17,013 nucleotides of DNA from an uncultured Mesorhizobium sp. (GTDB taxonomy: Bacteria > Pseudomonadota > Alphaproteobacteria > Rhizobiales > Rhizobiaceae), in contig CATMOC010000012.1 of NCBI GenBank assembly GCA_950071955.1, forward strand, positions 1-17,013. Direction: 5' to 3'. The notes beneath the pieces are model-generated. The model had not been told where the DNA came from. It saw only the letters and a list, made by a program, of their open reading frames with translations, and searched no databases. Shown here piece by piece: positions 7,192 to 13,852 of this stretch. A program made the translations under genes and the position numbers. Position 1 is the first letter of the stretch. Each line of letters opens with the position of its first letter.

Positions 7192-7445
7192 GCTTTCGCG
7201 AAATCAACCGCCGCTATTTCGAGCCCGGCTCGATGTGGCTGATGATCTTCGGTATCGTGGCACTGTGCCAGCCGTGGAACTTCTTCCTGCACCGCTACGG
7301 GGTGACGATCATTCTCATTGGCCTGGTCTGCTTCCTCGTCACCTCGCATATCGGACCCGGTTCCATCGGGACCGAGGAAGATGTCGAAGACGACGTATTC
7401 GACGTCTCCGACCATCACGACGGCAAGGTCAGGGCGCGCACATGA
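7188..7445 (+). CDS. Small two-helix membrane protein of the ABC operon, unknown function
   Basis: This 85-residue protein overlaps the permease stop (ATGA at 7188-7191) and its own stop overlaps the next start (ATGA at 7442-7445), so it is translationally coupled on both sides and almost certainly real. GGAG lies at 7174-7177. Two hydrophobic stretches are visible, about 16-33 and 38-53, joined by a short turn (LHRYG). The cytoplasmic or periplasmic tail from 60 on is very acidic (EEDVEDD then DVSDHHD). I do not recognise the family. Some glycerol-type ABC operons with two ATPases also carry a small membrane protein of unknown role, but sequence similarity to that one is not apparent to me. 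A role in assembly, stability or regulation of the importer is an inference from position. Confidence 0.82.
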   Translation: MSFREINRRYFEPGSMWLMIFGIVALCQPWNFFLHRYGVTIILIGLVCFLVTSHIGPGSIGTEEDVEDDVFDVSDHHDGKVRART

Positions 7446-8545
7446 CGCATATCGAGCTTCGCGGCGTGCAGAAATGGTTCGGCAGCGTCCAGGTCATCAA
7501 GGACATGAACCTGGAGATCGCCGGCAACGAATTCATCGTCATGCTGGGCCAGTCCGGCTGCGGCAAGACGACGACGCTGCGCGCCGTCGCAGGACTGGAG
7601 ACGATCGATGAGGGCGACATCCTGATCGACGGCAAGCCGGTCCAGCATCTCAAGGCCTCGGACCGCGACATCGCCATGGTGTTCCAGTCCTTCTCGCTCT
7701 ACCCGCACATGACCGTCTACGAGAACGTCGCGTTCCCGCTGCGGGCGACGGGAATGAGCAGGGCCGACATCGACACCTCCGTGCGCGAGGTCGCCCGCGT
7801 CCTGCGCATCACCGATCTCCTCGACCGCAAGCCTTCGGCCCTCTCGGGCGGCGACATGCAGCGCGTCGCGATCGGCCGCGCGCTGGTGCGAAAGCCCAAG
7901 GCGATGCTGATGGACGAGCCGATCGGCGCGCTCGATGCAAAGTTGCGCGAGCAGATGCGCGCCGAGATCAAGCGCCTTCACATGAAGCAGGGCTCGACGA
8001 CAATCTACGTCACGCACGACCAGGTCGAAGCCATGAGCCTGGCGGACCGTATCGTCATCATGCACGAGGGTGTCCTCCAGCAGGTCGGCACGCCGGACGA
8101 GGTCTACGCCCGTCCGCAGAGCCTCTTCGTCGCCCAGTTCGTCGGCAGCCCGGTCATGAACGTGTCGGAAGCCACCCTAAAAGACGAGGGAGGAGCGGTT
8201 CGCGTCCACTACGATCCGGGCGATGCCGGCTTCGAATTTCCCCGCGAACTGCTTGGCAAGCTGAACGGCCATGGCGCCGGCGGCCTGTCGCTCGGTATCC
8301 GCCCGGAAGGGGTGCTCGTCTCGCGCGAGCCGCAGGCAGGCTACGTCCCCGTCGAAGCGCACATCATCGAGCCGCTCGGTTCGCATGACATCGTCGATCT
8401 CAAGGTCGGCGAGGGTATGCTGCGCGCCCGCACGCCGGCGGGCTTCGTGCCGCGGCCCGGCGAGGTCGTGCACGCCCGCATCGACCCCGCGCAGGCGCAT
8501 TTCTTCGACACCGGCAGCGGCAAGTCGCTGGGAATCAGGCTCTGA
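7442..8545 (+). CDS. ABC sugar transporter ATP-binding protein, MalK-like (first copy)
   Basis: A 367-residue CUT1-type ATPase. Walker A is at 36-44 (GQSGCGKTT), Q-loop glutamine at Q82 (VFQSFSLYP), signature at 134-138 (LSGGD), Walker B at 155-159 with catalytic E159, D-loop IGALD, and switch histidine H192. After residue 230 comes the MalK/UgpC-type regulatory OB-like domain (TOBE) with SLGIRPEGV. Compared with the usual LSGGQ and SALD, the signature ends in Asp and the D-loop has Gly in place of Ser. Start ATG overlaps the stop of the small membrane protein. It is followed after two bases by a second, different ATPase; the pair likely forms a heterodimer that powers one importer. Confidence 0.93.
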   Translation: MTHIELRGVQKWFGSVQVIKDMNLEIAGNEFIVMLGQSGCGKTTTLRAVAGLETIDEGDILIDGKPVQHLKASDRDIAMVFQSFSLYPHMTVYENVAFPLRATGMSRADIDTSVREVARVLRITDLLDRKPSALSGGDMQRVAIGRALVRKPKAMLMDEPIGALDAKLREQMRAEIKRLHMKQGSTTIYVTHDQVEAMSLADRIVIMHEGVLQQVGTPDEVYARPQSLFVAQFVGSPVMNVSEATLKDEGGAVRVHYDPGDAGFEFPRELLGKLNGHGAGGLSLGIRPEGVLVSREPQAGYVPVEAHIIEPLGSHDIVDLKVGEGMLRARTPAGFVPRPGEVVHARIDPAQAHFFDTGSGKSLGIRL

Positions 8546-8547
8546 CC

Positions 8548-9633
8548 ATGTCCCATATCGAACTCAGGAACGTTACCAAGGTCTTCGGCGCCAAGACGGC
8601 GCTGAAGAACCTGGATCTGCAGGTCGAGGACGGCCAGTTCTTCGTCCTCCTGGGCGAAACCGGGGCCGGCAAGACGACCACGCTGCGCATCGTCGCCGGC
8701 CTGGACAAGCCCACGGAGGGCACGATGCTGATCGACGGCGTCGACGTCGGCGAATGGGGAGCGGCCGAACGCGACGTGGCGCTCGTGCTGCAGCAGTATT
8801 CGCTCTACCCGCGCTACACCGTGCGCGAGAACCTCGAATTTCCGCTCAAGTCCAAGATCCGGCGCGTCGAGCGGGACGAGATCGCAGCGCGCGTCGAGCG
8901 CGTCGCCAGGACGCTGCGCATCGAGCACCTGCTCGACCGCAAGACCGACCGGCTCTCGGGCGGCGAGATGCAGCGCGTCTCGATTGGACGGGCGATCGTG
9001 CGCAAGCCGCGTGTCTTCCTGATGGACGAGCCGCTGTCGGCGCTGGACGCAAAGCTGCGTGAGGCGCTTCGCACGGAGTTGAAGAACCTGCAGATGGAAC
9101 TCGGCGCCACCTTCCTGTTCGTCACGCACGACCAGATCGAGGCAATGTCGATGGGCGACAGGATCGGCGTCTTGAACGGCGGGCGCCTGGTGCAGACCGG
9201 CACGCCATACGAGATCTACAACCGGCCGCACAACACCTTCGTCGCCCGCGCCGTGGGCTCGCCGCCCATGAACCTTCTGGACGGCGACATCGCGGACGGC
9301 CAGGCGGTGGTCGCGCGCTCCGGGACGGGCTTTACCGTCAGCGGCCGCGTCTCCGCCCAGGTGAACGGCAGCGCGGGAAAGCCGCTGATCTTCGGCATCA
9401 GGCCCGAGGACATCCGGCTCGAGAGTGGCGGGCCGGGCGAGGCGACCATCCACGACATCGAGGACCACGGGGTGGAAAAGATCCTCACGCTCCGCGCCGG
9501 CGAGACGACGCTGAAAGCGACGGTCCCAGCGCGCGAGCGCGTGCGCATCGAAGAGGTCGTCCGCTTCGGCTGGGACGCCGATAAGGTGGTGCTCTTCGAC
9601 CGCGCGAGTGGGCGCAACCTGGCGGTCGGGTAA
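8548..9633 (+). CDS. ABC sugar transporter ATP-binding protein, MalK-like (second copy)
   Basis: A 361-residue ATPase of the same family as its upstream neighbour but clearly diverged. Walker A is GETGAGKTT (36-44), Q-loop VLQQYSLYP (Q82/Q83), signature LSGGE (136-140), Walker B with catalytic E161, D-loop LSALD and switch histidine H194. The C-terminal domain has the family FGIRPEDIRL block. Catalytic residues are intact, so both ATPases should be active. The signature ends in Glu where Gln is usual. Start ATG 8548 is two bases after the previous stop, without a strong ribosome site, suggesting coupling. It is the last gene of the importer operon and converges, 19 bases away, on the hydroxyacid dehydrogenase gene; no clear terminator hairpin is seen between them. 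Confidence 0.93.
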   Translation: MSHIELRNVTKVFGAKTALKNLDLQVEDGQFFVLLGETGAGKTTTLRIVAGLDKPTEGTMLIDGVDVGEWGAAERDVALVLQQYSLYPRYTVRENLEFPLKSKIRRVERDEIAARVERVARTLRIEHLLDRKTDRLSGGEMQRVSIGRAIVRKPRVFLMDEPLSALDAKLREALRTELKNLQMELGATFLFVTHDQIEAMSMGDRIGVLNGGRLVQTGTPYEIYNRPHNTFVARAVGSPPMNLLDGDIADGQAVVARSGTGFTVSGRVSAQVNGSAGKPLIFGIRPEDIRLESGGPGEATIHDIEDHGVEKILTLRAGETTLKATVPARERVRIEEVVRFGWDADKVVLFDRASGRNLAVG

Positions 9634-9652
9634 GGTCGGACGGGCGGAGAGT

Positions 9653-10645
9653 TCAACCGGGCGGGAATCGTTCCCGGTAGCGTGCGACCACCTCCGGATT
9701 GCGCAGGTTCTCCGGCAATCCGCCCGAGAGCACCCGAAGTGCCTCGCGCGCGGCGCCTTCGCCCATACGCTGCATGCTCTCTTCGGTGATGCCGGCCATG
9801 TGCGGCGTCAGGATCACGTTGTCGAAAGAGAACAGCGGGCTTTGCGGATCGAGCGGCTGGTCGGCGAAGACGTCGAGCGCCGCGCCGCCGAGGTGGCCGT
9901 CCCGCAGCGCCTCAATGAGCGTTTCCTCGTCCACCACCGCGCCGCGCGACACGTTGACGAGCAGCGCGCCGGGTTTCATTTGCGCGATCCGCTCACGCGA
10001 GATCAGGCCCCTCGTCTGCGGGGTGAGAGGACAGCAGAGCACGACCACGTCGCTGGTTTCGAGGAGCGTCACCAGTTCGGCCCCCGCTACCCCGTCGGGA
10101 AGATTGCCCGTACTACGGGTCGTCGCGGACACGGAAAGCCCGAACCCTTGCGTCATCCGGTGGACCGCGCGGCCGACATTGCCCATGCCGACGATGCCGA
10201 GCCGCTTGCCGGACAGGTCGTGCCCGTGATCGGCATGCGAGCGCCCCGCGAACCAGCCGTCCCGGCGCAGGTCGCGGTCGACCATGCGGAACCGGCGCAG
10301 GAGGGCAAGGATCGCCATGACGACGTGCTCGGCGACCGTCGGCGCGTTGACGGCCGGCACGTTCGCCACCAGCACGCCGGCACGCGTGGCGTCGTCGATC
10401 GGGATCATGTCGAGCCCGGCGCCGTGGCGGATCGCTGCCCGTAGCCGGGGCGCGGCGTCGAAAAGCGCCGGCGGCAGGGGCGCGCGCACGATGATCACGT
10501 CTGCCGTGCCCGCCTCCGCGAGGATCGCCTCGCGCGTCGGGCTGCTTGCGACCACGAATTCGGCGGCCGGGGCGAGAAGCTCGACGGCCCGCGGATGAAT
10601 CTCGTTGGTGGAGAAAATCGTCGGGCGGCCGGCCGGACCGGTCAT
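9653..10645 (-). CDS. D-isomer-specific 2-hydroxyacid dehydrogenase family protein
   Basis: The 330-residue product has the two-domain layout of the family: a flanking catalytic domain and a Rossmann domain with GMGNVG at 153-158. Family members interconvert 2-oxoacids and D-2-hydroxyacids. R234 (NVSRGAVVDE) and H282 (LTPHMAG) are in place, but the position of the usual catalytic glutamate is Q263 (DVFADQP), as is known for formate dehydrogenases; the spacings R-Q 29 and R-H 48 fit that too. After the second Rossmann strand the sequence is TTRST rather than an aspartate, which suggests NADP(H). Length and the lack of other formate dehydrogenase features argue for a hydroxyacid or hydroxypyruvate/glyoxylate-type reductase. 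Its ATG overlaps the TGA of the GntR gene by ATGA. Confidence 0.88.
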   Translation of the reverse strand: MTGPAGRPTIFSTNEIHPRAVELLAPAAEFVVASSPTREAILAEAGTADVIIVRAPLPPALFDAAPRLRAAIRHGAGLDMIPIDDATRAGVLVANVPAVNAPTVAEHVVMAILALLRRFRMVDRDLRRDGWFAGRSHADHGHDLSGKRLGIVGMGNVGRAVHRMTQGFGLSVSATTRSTGNLPDGVAGAELVTLLETSDVVVLCCPLTPQTRGLISRERIAQMKPGALLVNVSRGAVVDEETLIEALRDGHLGGAALDVFADQPLDPQSPLFSFDNVILTPHMAGITEESMQRMGEGAAREALRVLSGGLPENLRNPEVVARYRERFPPG

Positions 10646-11370
10646 TTGGCGGCGACCGTAACATCGTCCTCGATCCGCGCCGCGGACAGCGCGGACCCGT
10701 CGATGATGCCCTTCCAGTAGCTCTCAGCCCCTTGCAGGTGGGCGCTCATCAGCGCCTGCGCCAGGTTGCCGTCGCGACGCACCAGCGCCTCGTAGATCTG
10801 GATGTGCTCTGCGTGCGATTTGCGCCCGCGCTCCGGTTCGTTGAAATAGATCGGCAGGCGCTGTTCGCCCATGACATAGTAGACGCTGCAAACCTTGTAG
10901 AAGACGCTGTTCTTGGTCGCGCGTACGATCTCGAGGTGGAAGTCCCTGTCCTCGCGCGCGAGCCCTTCGCCCGCCGACAACCTCTCCTCCGACGTCTTCA
11001 GGATTTCGCGCAGGCGTACGAAATTATCCTCCGTCGCCCGGGTGCAGGCGAGTTCGGCGGCCTTGATCTCGTGGATCTTTCTGAGTTCCACCGATTCGTA
11101 GATCTGGATCGGATCGAGCGGCAGGCCCGCCTTGGCGAACAGCGCCATCGCCTCCACGCTCGCCTGCTTGGTGGTGAGGAAGATGCCCGACTTGGCGCGG
11201 CGTTCGACGATCCGCATCGCTTCGAGGATGGCGAGCGCCTCGCGGATCTGGCCGCGGCTGACCGAAAAATGCTCCGCGAGTTCTCGCTCCGAGGGCGTGC
11301 GCCGGCTCTCGGGACTCGACGAGGCATAGAGGTAGGCTGCCAGATCCGGCAGCAGGTTGTTTTCTTTCAT
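10642..11370 (-). CDS. GntR-family regulator, FadR subfamily (FCD domain)
   Basis: The 242-residue protein has an N-terminal winged helix-turn-helix at about 25-66 (TPSERELAEHFSVSRGQIREAL, then the wing SGIFLTT). A C-terminal FCD domain spans about 90-222. Likely metal or ligand residues are D141 and H145 (DRDFH), H189 (AEHIQIYEAL) and H211. FCD regulators usually answer to small organic acids, sugar acids or related catabolites. I use ATG 11370; a TTG at 11376 would overlap the previous stop. It lies two bases after the dehydratase gene and overlaps the dehydrogenase start, so it is embedded in a catabolic operon. It is the obvious candidate to bind the four TGGT-N3-ACCA sites and would thereby control its own operon, the divergent operon and the importer. 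Confidence 0.92.
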   Translation of the reverse strand: MKENNLLPDLAAYLYASSSPESRRTPSERELAEHFSVSRGQIREALAILEAMRIVERRAKSGIFLTTKQASVEAMALFAKAGLPLDPIQIYESVELRKIHEIKAAELACTRATEDNFVRLREILKTSEERLSAGEGLAREDRDFHLEIVRATKNSVFYKVCSVYYVMGEQRLPIYFNEPERGRKSHAEHIQIYEALVRRDGNLAQALMSAHLQGAESYWKGIIDGSALSAARIEDDVTVAAK

Positions 11371-11372
11371 GG

Positions 11373-12542
11373 TCAAGCCCGGTGTATGTGAGCCTCCAGA
11401 AACTTCTCGGAAATCGTGAAGCCGAGCCCCGGACGATCCGGTATTTCAACCATCCCGTCGCGTGCCGCAACCTCTTCCTCCACGAGATCGTGGATCATCG
11501 GGTTTGCGCCGAGCGAAAATTCGATGATGAAGCTCGCCGGTGAGGCGGCGCAAATGTGAAGCCCGGCGAAGAAGCACGGGGCCCCTGCCCACAGGTGAGG
11601 CGCGAAGCGCAGGTTGAACGCGCTGGCGATGGCGCCGATCCGCATCGCCTCCGTGATGCCGCCGCAGAAGGCCGGATCGGGCTGGAAGATGTCGACGGCG
11701 CCGCGGACCGCAAGGTCGCGGAAGGCGAAGCGGGTGGTCTCGGATTCGCCGGCCGCGATGGGTATGGTCGAGGCCGCCCGCACCTCCGCCATGCCGGGCT
11801 TGTCGTCGGCGATGACGGGTTCCTCGAACCAGGCCAGGTCGCAGTCCTCTGCCAGGTGCATGAAGCGCTTGGCGTCGCCGACCGTGTAGGTGCCGTGGGC
11901 GTCCACCATGATCTCGACGTCGGGGCCCAGCGCCTCGCGCGCCATCTTCACCCGGTTGGCGGAGACGTAAGGCGCGCCGTCCATGGCGCCCACGCGCATC
12001 TTTACTGCCCTGAAGCCGCCGGAGGAAATATAGGATCTAAGCTGGTCACCGATCTTGTCGGCCGGTGCCCATCCGCCCGAGGCGTAGGCCGGAAGCCGGT
12101 CGGCCTTGCGTCCGCCGAGCAACTGCCAGACCGGCTGCCCGAGCGATTTCCCGAGAATGTCCCAGAGCGCGATGTCGACGGCGCTGATCGCCGCCACGGT
12201 GAGGCCGCGCCGCGACAGGCCCGGCATGGCATGGCCGGCGGCGGCCGCGCTCTCGTGGCGCGCGCCGTTGTAGAGCATCTCCCAGGTCCCCGTGATGTCG
12301 CCCGCATGGCGGCCGATCAGCTTCGGGCCGACCTCGTCGTTCAGGAGATGCACGAGGGCAGCATATTCGCCCGCGCTGCCGGCGGCGTTCTTGCCTTCGC
12401 CCCAGCCGACCAGCCCGTCGTCAGTCTCGATGCGCAGGATGGCGGAATCGAATGTGGTCAGGCGGCCGAAATCGCTTCGGTGCTGTTTCGCCGTTTCGAT
12501 GGGTATCCGCACCCACCATGCCTGGACGTCTTTGATGCGCAT
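11373..12542 (-). CDS. Enolase-superfamily dehydratase/racemase, mandelate racemase-like
   Basis: This 389-residue protein has the superfamily's N-terminal capping domain and C-terminal barrel. Visible catalytic elements are the KMR motif (K181, R183) in place of the usual KxK, metal ligands D214 (VDAHGTY), E240 (FEEP) and E266 (AAGES), and a D289/H316 pair (QPDPAFCGG; APHLWAG). The spacings 26, 26, 23 and 27 between these residues equal those of mandelate racemase, so a His-Asp dyad base is expected. Most such enzymes dehydrate acid sugars to 2-keto-3-deoxy acids. Substrate cannot be read from sequence. Start ATG 12542 has AGAGG about 11 bases upstream. It lies between the isomerase and regulator genes of one operon. 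Confidence 0.9.
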   Translation of the reverse strand: MRIKDVQAWWVRIPIETAKQHRSDFGRLTTFDSAILRIETDDGLVGWGEGKNAAGSAGEYAALVHLLNDEVGPKLIGRHAGDITGTWEMLYNGARHESAAAAGHAMPGLSRRGLTVAAISAVDIALWDILGKSLGQPVWQLLGGRKADRLPAYASGGWAPADKIGDQLRSYISSGGFRAVKMRVGAMDGAPYVSANRVKMAREALGPDVEIMVDAHGTYTVGDAKRFMHLAEDCDLAWFEEPVIADDKPGMAEVRAASTIPIAAGESETTRFAFRDLAVRGAVDIFQPDPAFCGGITEAMRIGAIASAFNLRFAPHLWAGAPCFFAGLHICAASPASFIIEFSLGANPMIHDLVEEEVAARDGMVEIPDRPGLGFTISEKFLEAHIHRA

Positions 12543-12562
12543 CTAGGAAAGCCTCTCCGCCA

Positions 12563-12579
12563 CCGCCCGCAAAGGGCGG
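12563..12579 (-). other. Intercistronic hairpin
   Basis: CCGCCC (12563-12568) and GGGCGG (12574-12579) form a 6 bp stem with a 5-base loop in the 59-base gap between the isomerase and dehydratase genes. There is no T run on the minus strand, so it may be a processing or stability element. Confidence 0.4.
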
Positions 12580-12601
12580 CGCGGGATCTCGCGGGAAACG
12601 G

Positions 12602-13489
12602 TTATTTCATCAGCGGCAGCAGCGTTTCCGCCGTAATGCGCATCTGATCCGTGTAGAATTTTTCGGTCAGCACCGAGGAACCGTGATCCTGGATGAACTT
12701 GAGCTGTTCGGGCGAGATGTCGACCGGGTTGCGCTCGACCATGTCCGGGTAGCGGTTGGCCGGCGTGCGGTCGACCGGCGCGACGAACTCGTTGGTCAGC
12801 GCGCCGTCGTACCCGACGTCCTTGAGAATGCCCACGAGCTTCTTCCAGTCGATCGTGCCGAGCCCGGCGGCGAAGCGGTTGTTGTCGGCGACGTGGAAGT
12901 CGAACAGCCGCTTCCCGGCCTTCCGGATGGCTTCCTCGACGTCGAACTCCTCCATGTGGATGTGGTAGGCGTCGAGGCACACGCCACATTCGGGCGACAC
13001 CGCGTCGGCCAGCGCCAGCGCCTGCTCGCCGCGGTTGAAGAGATAGGTCTCGAAGCGGTTCAGCGGTTCGACCGCGACGCGCACGCCGACTTTCTTCGCG
13101 TGGCTGAAGCATTCGCGGGTCGCATCGACCACCCACGTCCACTCTTCCTCCTCGGTACCGTCCGGCACGACCTTGCCGACGGTGGCCGGCACGAGGGTGA
13201 TGATCTCGCCTTCGAGTTCGCTGACCATCGTCAGCACGTCCTTGACGTACTGCACCGAGCGCTCGCGCTGGCCCTGATCCTTGGCGGCCAGATTGCGCTC
13301 GCCGAGCATCAGCGTGACGGAGCCCCAGCAGCGGATGCCGTGCTCCTTCAGAAGCGCGCGCGTCTCCTTCGTCTTGTACTGCTCAGGTTCGCCCGAGATC
13401 TCGATCGACTCGTAGCCGAACTTCTTGATCCGCCTGAGTGTGGTTTCCAGCGGTTCGGCGCGCATCCAGTTGTGTGTCGAAAGATGCAT
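12602..13489 (-). CDS. Sugar (phosphate) isomerase/epimerase, D-tagatose 3-epimerase-like TIM barrel
   Basis: The 295-residue product belongs to the xylose isomerase-like TIM-barrel family (PF01261). The motif VEPLNRFETYLFN (E141), CLDAYHIHMEE (D173, H176), DFHVADNNR (H199) and TNEF (E234) match the metal-site order E, D, H, E known for D-tagatose 3-epimerase (E152, D185, H211, E246). It probably epimerises or isomerises a free keto-sugar or an oxidised derivative. Start ATG 13489 is preceded by GGGAG; the frame stays open to 13786 but that stretch is the regulatory gap. It is the first gene of the minus-strand operon with the dehydratase, regulator and dehydrogenase, and a TGGT-N3-ACCA site lies 92 bases upstream of its start. 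Confidence 0.9.
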   Translation of the reverse strand: MHLSTHNWMRAEPLETTLRRIKKFGYESIEISGEPEQYKTKETRALLKEHGIRCWGSVTLMLGERNLAAKDQGQRERSVQYVKDVLTMVSELEGEIITLVPATVGKVVPDGTEEEEWTWVVDATRECFSHAKKVGVRVAVEPLNRFETYLFNRGEQALALADAVSPECGVCLDAYHIHMEEFDVEEAIRKAGKRLFDFHVADNNRFAAGLGTIDWKKLVGILKDVGYDGALTNEFVAPVDRTPANRYPDMVERNPVDISPEQLKFIQDHGSSVLTEKFYTDQMRITAETLLPLMK

Positions 13490-13580
13490 AGCTCGCTCCC
13501 TAACGTGTTCGAATGCTCCGCCGGCGGCGCGCGACCGCAGGCGTTCTCCTCCCTCCAAAGACAAACCGATTGGAATGATC

Positions 13581-13591
13581 TGGTTCGACCA
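13581..13591. promoter_or_regulatory. TGGT-TCG-ACCA palindrome, candidate GntR operator of the minus-strand catabolic operon
   Basis: On the minus strand it reads CATTTGGT-CGA-ACCAGA, so its flanks agree with the 13760 copy (CATTTGGT-AAT-ACCAGA). It lies about 92-102 bases before the ATG at 13489. A TTGTCG hexamer sits 14 bases upstream of it on the minus strand and could be a -35 box. Centre-to-centre distance to the other copy in this gap is 179 bases. Confidence 0.6.
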
Positions 13592-13741
13592 AATGAGGCG
13601 CGGAACGACAACTATCGCAGATTCCGCCGCGCCGCAAGGATCGCTCCGAAGTCGCGGGAGAAGCCGCTTAATGGCATGAGGCAAAACGAAAAAACTCGCA
13701 TTTTCGACGTTGGATTGCCTGCGTTCCAGCTTTCCGCATTC

Positions 13742-13770
13742 TTGACGCGAAGCATCATTTGGTAATACCA
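13742..13770 (+). promoter_or_regulatory. Promoter-operator module of the plus-strand isomerase/oxidoreductase operon
   Basis: CTTGACG (13741-13747) is followed by 12 unrelated bases and then TGGTAATACCA (13760-13770). Distance and operator are identical to the module at 3738-3766, including the flanks TTTGGTAATACCAGA, while the 12 bases between differ. This indicates selection on both elements. Expected transcription start is near or just after the palindrome, leaving a leader of roughly 80 bases. Confidence 0.62.
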
Positions 13771-13852
13771 GAGCGTGAGCACGCAATGTTCGTTGCGGAG
13801 GTCAGGCAGCTTCACTAGGCTGGCCGCGCATCGAGGAGGGAGGAGCTTCACC

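Larger units (their letters stand above)
13490..13852. other. 363-base divergent regulatory region
   Basis: No gene is supported here. It separates the minus-strand operon from the plus-strand isomerase operon. It contains the candidate operator at 13581-13591 nearer the minus-strand gene, the promoter-operator module at 13742-13770 before the plus-strand gene, a GCGTG-AG-CACGC dyad (13773-13784) right after that module, and a GAGGAGGGAGGAG purine run that supplies the ribosome site for the gene at 13853. AT-rich sequence around 13565-13760 contrasts with the GC-rich genes on both sides. Confidence 0.6.

Noticed and set aside
9634..9652. Bidirectional terminator between the convergent ATPase and dehydrogenase genes
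   Set aside because: Only 19 bases and no stem or T run is visible.
11371..11376. TTG start for the GntR gene two codons upstream
   Set aside because: ATG 11370 is the better start codon and the TTG overlaps the preceding stop; the two extra residues make no functional difference.
13490..13786. Extended open frame upstream of the minus-strand isomerase
   Set aside because: The family N-terminus aligns with MHLSTHNW at 13489, and the extension covers two operator sites.
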